Of a DNA stretch of 64,000 nucleotides, positions 25,471 through 33,388 are shown piece after piece. The DNA is from Bacteroidales bacterium (lineage in GTDB: Bacteria; Bacteroidota; Bacteroidia; Bacteroidales; Muribaculaceae). The notes under the pieces are model-generated. The model saw only the letters and a list, made by a program, of their open reading frames with translations. It made no database searches and was not told where the DNA came from. How positions within the stretch are numbered: position 1 is the stretch's first letter; each line of letters starts with the position of its first letter. The DNA is taken from positions 1 through 64,000 of the forward strand of contig JAAVFI010000049.1 in the NCBI GenBank assembly GCA_014800815.1. The letters run 5' to 3'. The translations under genes and the position numbers were made by a program.

Positions 25471-25914
25471 TTATTCTGCGACTACTTCGAAAGGAATCTC
25501 AACGCTTACTTCCTTGTGGAGCTTAACGTTAGCGGTGTAGTTGCCTACTTCCTTGATAGTTTCCTTGATTTCGATGAGCTTGCGGTCTACGTTGAAACCG
25601 AGCTTTTCGAGAGCTTCTGCAATCTGGATAGCGTTAACAGAACCGAAGATAGTACCTGTAGCACTTGTCTTGGCGCCGATAGTGAGCTTGAGGTCCTTGA
25701 GCTGAGCTGCGAGAGCTTCTGCATCAGCTTTGATCTTAGCGAGCTTGTGAGCGCGCTGACGCTGATTTTCAGCGAGAACCTTGAGAGCAGAGGGAGTAGC
25801 GATAACAGCCTTACCGGTGGGGATGAGGTAATTGCGGCCGTATCCGTCTTTTACTTCAACAACGTCGTCCTTGTATCCGAGGCCCGAAACGTCTTCTTTA
25901 AGAATGATCTTCAT
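25471..25914 (-). CDS. rplI: 50S ribosomal protein L9
   Basis: MKIILKEDVSGLGYKDDVVEVKDGYGRNYLIPTGKAV. Confidence 0.98.
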   Translation of the reverse strand: MKIILKEDVSGLGYKDDVVEVKDGYGRNYLIPTGKAVIATPSALKVLAENQRQRAHKLAKIKADAEALAAQLKDLKLTIGAKTSATGTIFGSVNAIQIAEALEKLGFNVDRKLIEIKETIKEVGNYTANVKLHKEVSVEIPFEVVAE

Positions 25915-25935
25915 AGTGTTTCTTGCGGTAAGGGG

Positions 25936-26205
25936 TTATTTCATCAGGTCGGTTACATAGGGAAGGAGTGCGAGGTGACGAGCACGCTTAACAGCCTGAG
26001 CGACGCGACGCTGGAACTTGAGAGAAGTACCGGTGATGCGACGGGGGAGGATTTTGCCCTGCTCGTTGAGGAATTTCTTGAGGAATTCCGGGTCCTTGTA
26101 GTCTACGAAGTTGATGCCGAAACGTTTGAAACGGCAGTATTTTTTCTTCTTCACGTCAACCGACATGGGGGTCAGGTAGCGGATTTCTGATTGAGTCTGT
26201 GCCAT
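25936..26205 (-). CDS. rpsR: 30S ribosomal protein S18
   Basis: [63 protein letters not shown]. Confidence 0.98.
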   Translation of the reverse strand: MAQTQSEIRYLTPMSVDVKKKKYCRFKRFGINFVDYKDPEFLKKFLNEQGKILPRRITGTSLKFQRRVAQAVKRARHLALLPYVTDLMK

Positions 26206-26208
26206 GAT

Positions 26209-26574
26209 TTAGTCCTCCTTGTTTTCTACGGTTTGAGCCTGGGGCTGAGCGGCACGGCGAGCGCGGCGCTTCTCAGCGTACTGAGCTGCGTATTTGTCCT
26301 GACGGAAAGTGAGCCAACGGAGAACGCGTTCGTCACGACGGAAAGCGGTCTCGAGAGTGCGGATCACCTTGGGATCGGCATTGAATTCAATGAAATTGTA
26401 GAAGCCGGTCGACTTCTTGTCGATGGGGTAAGCGAGCTTGCGCAGGCCCCAGTCTTCGCTGTTTACGATTTCAGCACCGTTGTCGGTGAGAACCTTAGCG
26501 AACTTTTCTACCGCTTCCTTCATCTGAGCATCAGACAAAACGGGAGTTAAAATGAAAACGGTTTCGTACTGCAT
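26209..26574 (-). CDS. rpsF: 30S ribosomal protein S6
   Basis: [25 protein letters not shown]...[23 protein letters not shown]. Confidence 0.98.
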   Translation of the reverse strand: MQYETVFILTPVLSDAQMKEAVEKFAKVLTDNGAEIVNSEDWGLRKLAYPIDKKSTGFYNFIEFNADPKVIRTLETAFRRDERVLRWLTFRQDKYAAQYAEKRRARRAAQPQAQTVENKED

Positions 26575-26623
26575 TTTAGGTTGATAATTAAGTGATTAGT
26601 TCTGTGGAATATTTTTCCGGCTG

Positions 26624-26655
26624 CAAAGGTACGATTTTTTTATGTAACTGCCAAA
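26624..26655 (-). promoter_or_regulatory. Promoter of rpsF operon
   Basis: Minus strand TTTG (26655-26652), 20-nt spacer, TACCTTTG (26631-26624). Confidence 0.75.
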
Positions 26656-26688
26656 TTTTTCGGGCACTTCAGCTCTTTTTAGTATATT
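26655..26688. repeat. 34-bp direct repeat, copy 1 (pairs with 28262-28295)
   Basis: attttt cgggcacttcag[c]tcttttt ag[t]atatt; 32/34 identical to copy 2. Confidence 0.9.
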
Positions 26689-26700
26689 CTATTCGCTATC

Positions 26701-28161
26701 TTATTCTTTGATAATCTCCCAATGACCGCCTTTCTTGGGCCCTATATGCCTTATTAGATGTGACATTTTTACAATCTCACGATCTATTGTCGGAGCACTA
26801 ACGCCAATTGCTTTAGCTATTGAATCAAGACTAATTGCAGGATCCTCCTGTATTAATTTGAGAATACTCTGCTGACGCTGAGAGATTTTTTTAGCATCAT
26901 TTTTAGCATCATTTTTAGCATCACTTTTAGCATCACTCCCACTTGCATATACATCATTGCCTTCAGTCTTTCTTTGGATAGCTGATTTGAGGGGGAAGGT
27001 TACGGTGGCAATGGTGCGGTCACTTTCGATAGTAGGACGAGTGCCTGTCAAGGTTTCCCAACTTGTGAGTTTGTTCATGCCGTATCCGGCGTTCTCTGCA
27101 ATTCCTACGAAGCGGAAAAGTTTGGCAATGGTTGGGTTGCGAAGTTTGGAGTATATCTTTCCGAGAATGTCCTTGACAGGGAGTGGAAAGGCTCCGCCGT
27201 TCATAAATTATATATGGTCGGTAAAGACGCGGATGCAGGAACGCAAAGAATCAAAGTGATCGCAGTGCATGACCATGTTGGCGAGGGCCTCGCGGAGTAC
27301 CTTGTATTGGCTTTCGTCATGAGTGGCAAATCCATCGTCTTTGATATGTATGGGTGCATCGACAAGTGTTCTGAAACGACGCAAGATAATCTGTACTGCT
27401 TCCCAGATGTTGTCCTGCTCCGGGATTCGGTAGGTGTATCTTACCTCTGCTTGTTGAATTGTCGGAGCCGGAATCTCTATATAGTCAACACAGAATGTCG
27501 GTACGTAACGAAGGACATAGGGGGATTTGCCGAACATCAGAAGTCCGGCGTAAGTGAGCAGCCCATTCCTGGTTATGTTGACTTGTTCGCAGAACTCAGC
27601 ATCATCCACTTCGCGTAGATTAACAAGATTCTGCGTCTGACTTAGGGCGAACCTATAACTTTTCAAAGTATTGAGATTGAGCATATCAATGCTCGTGTCG
27701 GGTATGGTCTCTTCGGTTTTCTTGCCAAAGGATTGATTGCGGAACATCGCGCGTATCTCACCCTCGGTTGCCCGTTGGTCGCCACTACCCATTCGGATAA
27801 ACGTGTTGACGGGATTCCCGAAATAGACTGGCTTCAAATCAACCTCAGGCACATAAAACGCAAGAAGTTTTTTTCCGTCAATATCGTATCGCTTAGAGGT
27901 AACGACCAATCTCTGATTGAACTTCTCCGAGCGCAAAGTGCCAAGAAAATCCTGTTCAAGTTTTTCGACGTTATCCACTCCTTGAATTTCGAATGTCTTG
28001 CCGGATTGTTTCACTCCGAGCACAATCCAGCCGCCGGAGGTATTTGAGAACGCGCTGACGCTTTCCCAGATATTCTTCGGCAACTCAGATTTTGCAGCCT
28101 TAACTTCAAAATCCTCCCATTCTATGTCGCTCAGTTTTGCGACAAGCTCATTCTCAGTCAT
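26701..28161 (-). pseudogene. AlbA_2-domain putative ATP-binding/transcriptional regulator, interrupted by an in-frame ochre stop
   Basis: ORFs 27208-28161 and 26701-27204 are in the same frame, separated by TAA (27210-27208) and one TTT codon: ...RVFTDHI*FMNGGAFPLPV.... N-terminal 'DIEWEDFEVKAAKSELPKNIWESVSAFSNTSGGWIVLGV' is AlbA_2; C-terminal part ends in a wHTH. Confidence 0.85.
26889..26936. repeat. 12-bp tandem repeat x4 encoding (S/N)DAK linker
   Basis: ttttagcatcat x4 (last two units end in c); encodes SDAKSDAKNDAKNDAK. Confidence 0.9.
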
Positions 28162-28261
28162 TTCAACTGCAAAATTAAGAAAAATCTATTAATAAACTAC
28201 TATGATTGAGTATCGAACGCAAACAAACGCATCAAAAATTGTCCGTATAGTTATTGATGAG

Positions 28262-28295
28262 ATTTTTCGGGCACTTCAGTTCTTTTTAGCATATT
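28262..28295. repeat. 34-bp direct repeat, copy 2 (overlaps the hxlR-type gene 3' end)
   Basis: attttt cgggcacttcag[t]tcttttt ag[c]atatt; includes the codons for YAKKN-stop. Confidence 0.9.
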
Positions 28296-28635
28296 TGCGC
28301 TCGAAAATATCGAAATGGTCTGTGCCCCACTGCAACATTTGATCAATGATGGGTATGAGCGTACAGCCCAGTGGAGTAATCTTATACTCGGAGCGCGGAG
28401 GGAGTTCGGCGAAAATCGTTTTCTCGACAAGACCGTCCTCAACAAGCTCCTTTAGTTGAATATCCAGTACACGCGGAGCGGCCTCGGGCAGACACTTATG
28501 TATTTCGTTGGGTCGCATAGGTGTCCCGCTCCTAAGCTCGTCGAGAATACACGATTTCCACTTTGAGCCGAGAAGGCTCATGGTAAGTCTCAGCGGGCAG
28601 TTGAGGTCTACAGGTATCTTTTTTTCGTAAGCCAT
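28276..28635 (-). CDS. HxlR-family transcriptional regulator
   Basis: 119 aa, CPLRLTMSLLGSKWKSCILDELRSGTPMRPNEIHKCLPEAAPRVLDIQLKELVEDGLVEK. Confidence 0.93.
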   Translation of the reverse strand: MAYEKKIPVDLNCPLRLTMSLLGSKWKSCILDELRSGTPMRPNEIHKCLPEAAPRVLDIQLKELVEDGLVEKTIFAELPPRSEYKITPLGCTLIPIIDQMLQWGTDHFDIFERKYAKKN

Positions 28636-28660
28636 ACTTTGATTTATCCAATTGACAGGG

Positions 28661-28683
28661 CAAAGATAGTCATTAACTGACTA
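28661..28683 (-). promoter_or_regulatory. hxlR promoter -7 (TATCTTTG) overlapping inverted repeat TAGTCA-N5-TGACTA (putative operator)
   Basis: CAAAGATA at 28661-28668; TAGTCATTAACTGACTA at 28667-28683. Confidence 0.5.
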
Positions 28684-28755
28684 ATATTCATATATGGAAA
28701 AATTATTCTATACATGAATCTTTTTTCGGTACTTGATTTTTAGTGATTACTACTC

Positions 28756-28763
28756 TAATTTTG
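28756..28763 (+). promoter_or_regulatory. Candidate -7 element for the divergent NTF2-like gene
   Basis: TAATTTTG, 31 nt before ATG; TTGA about 19 nt upstream. Confidence 0.5.
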
Positions 28764-28793
28764 CATCGTCAAAAAAAACATACATTATTTATC

Positions 28794-29174
28794 ATGAGAG
28801 ACAATATTGAAGAATATAATGCGGTGGCCAAAGCGGCAGAAAAATTTGTAAAAAGCGTTGCTGAAGGCAATAGTGAATACGCACGCACTCTGTTTACCAA
28901 CGATGCAGTGCTCTTCGGTATACTCAACGGAGTGGAAGAACGCGGTTCTATAGAGCAATTCTACCACAATGTCGACACCGTAGGTGCCGGTGCAGATTTC
29001 AAGGCTCGTATCGACGTGCTCGCTGTAGAGGAGACGGTCGCCGTTGTCCGCGTTCTCGAAGAAGGCTGGGGCGGCTCTATCGACTTTACCGATTTCCTGT
29101 TGCTACTGAAACTCAACGGCGAATGGAAGTGTGTGGCCAAGGCATATAATCAGAACTCCAATACCATTAAGTGA
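28794..29174 (+). CDS. NTF2-like/putative lumazine-binding small protein
   Basis: MRDNIEEYNAVAKAAEKFVKSVAEGNSEYARTLFTNDAVLFGILNGVEERGSIEQFYHNVDT...; start moved from the 28743 ORF to 28794. Confidence 0.75.
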   Translation: MRDNIEEYNAVAKAAEKFVKSVAEGNSEYARTLFTNDAVLFGILNGVEERGSIEQFYHNVDTVGAGADFKARIDVLAVEETVAVVRVLEEGWGGSIDFTDFLLLLKLNGEWKCVAKAYNQNSNTIK

Positions 29175-29177
29175 GTC

Positions 29178-29717
29178 ATGAAGATAACCGTAATCACCGG
29201 CAGCCCGAGGAAGAACGGCAATACCTTTGCTATGGTCGATGCCTTCATAAAGGCTGCCGAGGCAAAAGGACATGAAGTAGTACGCTTCGACGCAGCCTTG
29301 ATGAAAATCGGAGGTTGCCACGCGTGCATGACATGTTTCAAGACCGGCAAAGCCTGCTCATTCGACGATGATTTCAATATCATCGCTCCGCACATACTGG
29401 ATGCGGATGCAATTGTATATGCAATGCCGCTGTACTGGTATTCGATACCTGCTCAAATCAAAGGTGTAATCGACCGTGTATTCTCTTTCTATGTGGCAGA
29501 AAAGCCCATTTCAGGTAAGAAAATGGGATTGATATGCTGCTGTGAAGAGCACGATGCCTCTGTTATGGATGGTGTAAAACTTCCGTTGGAGCGAACCGCC
29601 GCCCTGCTCAAGTGGGATATCGTGGGAGAAGTACTTATTCCCGGAGTATTTGTCGAAGGAGACATCGCCAAAACCGACGGCTGCGCACAGGCTGCCGCTC
29701 TGGCCGAGAAGTTCTAA
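29178..29717 (+). CDS. Flavodoxin-family NAD(P)H-dependent oxidoreductase (FMN reductase)
   Basis: MKITVITGSPRKNGNTFAMVDAFIKAAEAKGHEVVRFDAALMKIGGCHACMTCFKTGKACSFDDDF. Confidence 0.9.
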   Translation: MKITVITGSPRKNGNTFAMVDAFIKAAEAKGHEVVRFDAALMKIGGCHACMTCFKTGKACSFDDDFNIIAPHILDADAIVYAMPLYWYSIPAQIKGVIDRVFSFYVAEKPISGKKMGLICCCEEHDASVMDGVKLPLERTAALLKWDIVGEVLIPGVFVEGDIAKTDGCAQAAALAEKF

Positions 29718-29742
29718 AATAACCATAGTCTTTAACTACTAC

Positions 29743-29772
29743 AAAGCACATCGGCGCAAGTCGGTGTGCTTT
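29743..29772 (+). terminator. Terminator after the flavodoxin-family gene
   Basis: AAAGCACA/TGTGCTTT stem followed by agtttgtt. Confidence 0.6.
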
Positions 29773-29921
29773 AGTTTGTTATATCAGAGAGTGTCAAAGG
29801 TTCGCTGATGAGCCTGTATGCTGTGTGCAGAATCTTGCCAATTTTGTATATTATACTGATTCGCGCGTGATTAGGGGGCAGAAAGGTTGAGATGTGCGAC
29901 TGCAATTTTTGCATAAATCGG

Positions 29922-29929
29922 TAAATTTG
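29922..29929 (+). promoter_or_regulatory. Candidate -7 element upstream of GH28
   Basis: TAAATTTG, 27 nt before ATG; -33 not convincing. Confidence 0.4.
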
Positions 29930-29955
29930 CATCGCTAACACTTAACTTCTAAAAC

Positions 29956-31320
29956 ATGAATAAACGAATATCACTTTTGGCATCGTCGATTTTTCTCATT
30001 TCATCAATGATGTACGGAGCGGATGCAGATCTCAGCAAAATTCATTCTTATGCCGGAAAGTCAAAACCTGTCACCGGCATTGTTCAGCAAGCTATAGACT
30101 ATTGTTCGAATACGGGCGGAGGTACGGTGACTATCCCCTTGGGAGAATATATCACCGGTGCGCTTGTGCTGAAATCGGGCGTAGAGCTTCATCTCTCGGC
30201 CGGATGTGTGCTCAAGGGGTCGACAAATCATCCTGACGACTATGCCGCAGGCCGCGGTGTGATATCGGCCAAAGGCGCTCACAATTGTTCTGTGACAGGC
30301 CTCGGAACTATCGACGGCCAGGGCCAACATGAAAACTTCCAGCGCTACGGCAATAATCAGGGCAATCGCCCGCACGCTCTGTTCTTTGAAGACTGTACCG
30401 ACGTGACGGTGAAAGACGTATATATCCGCAATGCCGCATGGTGGTCGTTCCGCCTGTTCAGATGCGACGGCGTGACTATCGACAATGTGAAGGTGTACAG
30501 CCACGCTATTGTAAACAACGACGGCATAGATATCGACGCCCGCAACGTGACGGTGTCGAACTGCCGCATTGACTCCGACGACGACGGTATCTGCCTCAAG
30601 AGCGACGACCCCGACTTTCTGCCAGAAAACATAGCCATAACCAACTGCGTAATAGGCTCGAACTGTAATCCTATCAAACTGGGTACGTCGGGCTACTGCG
30701 GCTTCCGCAACATAAGTGTGAGCAACTGTGTGATACATCGCCCCGCCGAAAGCAACGTATGGAACTGGTCGAAAGAATATCGCGAGGTAGAGCCGGGCGA
30801 ACTCACCGGTCTGGCCGGTATCGCGGTAGAATCGGTAGACGGCGGCAATCTCGAAAACGTTCAGTTCTCGAATATTACAATGACCGGCGTCATCACTCCT
30901 ATATTCGTATGCCTTAACGGACGCCACGGCGTGGGTACTCTCCGCAATGTGACTTTTGAAAATATCACCGCACAGACCACCGGCATAATACCGACTCTCA
31001 TCAGCGGCGTCCCCGGGGGAATAATCGACGGCATAACCATGCGCAACATCGTGGTAGAAAGCAAAGGTCGCGGCACGGCTCAGGACGCAAGCACCAACCT
31101 GCCCGAAAATCTGAACGGCTATCCCGAAAACCGTATGTACGGCCACTCCAATCCTGCCCACGGCCTCTACATACGCCACGCAAAAAATGTATCTGTCGAC
31201 AATTTCCGCATCAATCTCAAAGATGAAGATGCCCGTCCGGCGGCGGTGCTCGTCGACGTAGAGAACGCCGACATCGAAAAGTTATCGACAAACGGAGACA
31301 AGTCTATCGTAAAGAAATGA
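29956..31320 (+). CDS. Glycoside hydrolase family 28 protein (polygalacturonase-like)
   Basis: Signal peptide; parallel beta-helix; NNDGID and SDDDGICLKS motifs. Confidence 0.88.
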   Translation: MNKRISLLASSIFLISSMMYGADADLSKIHSYAGKSKPVTGIVQQAIDYCSNTGGGTVTIPLGEYITGALVLKSGVELHLSAGCVLKGSTNHPDDYAAGRGVISAKGAHNCSVTGLGTIDGQGQHENFQRYGNNQGNRPHALFFEDCTDVTVKDVYIRNAAWWSFRLFRCDGVTIDNVKVYSHAIVNNDGIDIDARNVTVSNCRIDSDDDGICLKSDDPDFLPENIAITNCVIGSNCNPIKLGTSGYCGFRNISVSNCVIHRPAESNVWNWSKEYREVEPGELTGLAGIAVESVDGGNLENVQFSNITMTGVITPIFVCLNGRHGVGTLRNVTFENITAQTTGIIPTLISGVPGGIIDGITMRNIVVESKGRGTAQDASTNLPENLNGYPENRMYGHSNPAHGLYIRHAKNVSVDNFRINLKDEDARPAAVLVDVENADIEKLSTNGDKSIVKK

Positions 31321-33377
31321 GAAAGTTTACACTACTCTGTCTCAGCAGCCTCCTGAGCCTGTGCGCCTACGCGATGAACACGAGGGAGGCAGTGAAGCGT
31401 GCCGACGTGCTGCGCACTGACTGCCCCCAATCGCCAACTGTATATCTCTATCAGGGCAACGGGCAGTTCGGAACATCATACGGCCCGCTGGGTCTGCATC
31501 TCAATCCGTCGCGCAAGCACAATTCGTGGGGAAAGACTCACTACCTCAACCTCAATCACCGCAGCCGCGGAAAGTTCAACCACGACTATCTGCTGCCGAT
31601 GCTTGAAATATATTGGGGTAAAGATTTCGCAGATGTCAGCGACTACACTCAGCATCAGGACTATTACGACGGTACGATAACGACATCGTTTGCCACCGAC
31701 GACAATAAGTTCACCGTCCAGACATGGTTCGACCCTGTAGATAAATCTATTGCCGCAATAAGCATCGACGCGAAAAAAGGTGGCGAAGAAGTGATTCTGG
31801 CCCCTATGAAGCAACTCAATGTGCATTACGGGCAGAACCTTACGCAGGACGTGGCCATAAAAGGCAAGGAAATAGTTATCAGCTGTCTTGAAAAACAATC
31901 AAGTATCTTCTTGGATACCAACGCCGCGATAGCGGAAGAGGACGGCCAAATCACTATTACTCTCAGGAAAGGCAACAATTACATACTCCTTTCGTACGGC
32001 AAGCCGGCCGATATTTCGGCAAAAAAATCGCTTGCCCGCACCAAAGACCATTGGCACCGGCAGTGGGAATCGCACGGCATCATCTCCGTGCCCGACAAGC
32101 ATGCGCAGCAGACATGGATTCGCTCAATGGCCATGTTCCTTTCCTCGTACGACGATCTGAAGAACGGCCTCGCACCTCCTATGGGATTTACCGGCAACTG
32201 GTGGCCCTTCTACTATCCTCAGGATGTATCGTACGTGCACCCCGTATTTCTCAGCACAGGCTACATTGATATTGCAAAATCGTGGATTGAACGCTGGGCG
32301 GAAGATGTAGAGGCGCTACGCGACTACACCAAACGCTTCTACGGAGTCGACGGCATCCTCGCACCGTGGGTGTACCCCTACGGTTCTTTCGAGGGCTATC
32401 ACAACCCGGGGCCTCCCAACAGATTTTTCTACGAGATACACAACTCCGGCTATTTTGCCCGAATGGCTTCGGAAACTGCGGCATACGTAGACGACCCCGA
32501 GTGGACCCGCAAAAATGTGCTGCCTATTCTCGAAGGTTGTGCCGAGTTCTACTCCAACATTGCCCGCAAAGGAGAAGACGGCCTTTGGCATCTCTTCGTG
32601 ACTCCCTCGACCGGACAGGACGAGCACGGCGGCTCCGACCGCGAAGACTATCTCTGCGCACTCTACAGCGCACAATACTGCCTGCAGCAGGCTGTAGAGC
32701 ACGGGCTTGACAAGGACGGCAGGTATGCTGCCATTCTTAAGGACGGCCCGGCATTCGAATCGCTCAAATCGCCGCAAGGCTTCTACTATTCATGCGCCGG
32801 CCAGGGCGAGAAAGACTTCGGCATGCAGAAGCACCCCGTACAGCTCAACGAACTGGCTTTTGTGCCCGTAAACGCCTCTCCGTCTGATGCTGCCAGAAAG
32901 GCGTACGCTCTGCGCTACGACATAACTCAGAATGCCCGACAGCCCTACTTCTACGGCTGGACCCTCGGCGAATTCCTCCTCGCAGGCTCACGAATGGGCG
33001 ACACCGAGGGCTGGAAATACGACTGGGCTCAAATGGAACCTGCTGAATACGTAGACCCCGAGTGGATACAGATATACGAGACAAGCCGAAACACCACTAC
33101 GCCCTTCTACAATATCACAAACGGTCTGGTGGCACAATCGCTGCTCAACAATCTTGTATGCGATTGGTACGGCGAACTCGAGCTGGCAAAGTGCAACCCG
33201 TGGGATGGCCCCGTCGAAGTTCGCGATATTGTATCCAAACTCGGTGTAAGCGTCGACGGAACTATCAACGGCACCTCCTACGATGTAAATCTCACAGCCT
33301 GGAAAGACACCGCTCTGAAAGTCGACGGTAACGAAATCACATTGAAAAAGGGCGATAAAATACGCCTCCGACACTAA
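31317..33377 (+). CDS. Secreted six-hairpin (alpha/alpha-barrel) glycosidase-like protein, family uncertain
   Basis: Signal peptide, then GH65/GH95-like layout (N-terminal beta domain, helical toroid: MGFTGNWWPFYYPQDVSYVHPVFLSTGY...GCAEFYSNIARKGEDGLWHLFVTPSTGQDEHGG). Confidence 0.55.
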   Translation: MRKFTLLCLSSLLSLCAYAMNTREAVKRADVLRTDCPQSPTVYLYQGNGQFGTSYGPLGLHLNPSRKHNSWGKTHYLNLNHRSRGKFNHDYLLPMLEIYWGKDFADVSDYTQHQDYYDGTITTSFATDDNKFTVQTWFDPVDKSIAAISIDAKKGGEEVILAPMKQLNVHYGQNLTQDVAIKGKEIVISCLEKQSSIFLDTNAAIAEEDGQITITLRKGNNYILLSYGKPADISAKKSLARTKDHWHRQWESHGIISVPDKHAQQTWIRSMAMFLSSYDDLKNGLAPPMGFTGNWWPFYYPQDVSYVHPVFLSTGYIDIAKSWIERWAEDVEALRDYTKRFYGVDGILAPWVYPYGSFEGYHNPGPPNRFFYEIHNSGYFARMASETAAYVDDPEWTRKNVLPILEGCAEFYSNIARKGEDGLWHLFVTPSTGQDEHGGSDREDYLCALYSAQYCLQQAVEHGLDKDGRYAAILKDGPAFESLKSPQGFYYSCAGQGEKDFGMQKHPVQLNELAFVPVNASPSDAARKAYALRYDITQNARQPYFYGWTLGEFLLAGSRMGDTEGWKYDWAQMEPAEYVDPEWIQIYETSRNTTTPFYNITNGLVAQSLLNNLVCDWYGELELAKCNPWDGPVEVRDIVSKLGVSVDGTINGTSYDVNLTAWKDTALKVDGNEITLKKGDKIRLRH

Positions 33378-33388
33378 CCAAGTAAGCC

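Noticed and set aside
26701-27204. Independent small HTH gene
   Set aside because: Same frame and conserved continuation of the AlbA_2 protein; better explained as the C-terminal part after a nonsense codon, though reinitiation is not excluded.
30061-31179. 372-aa minus-strand ORF opposite GH28
   Set aside because: Antisense shadow ORF; the GH28 frame is clearly coding.
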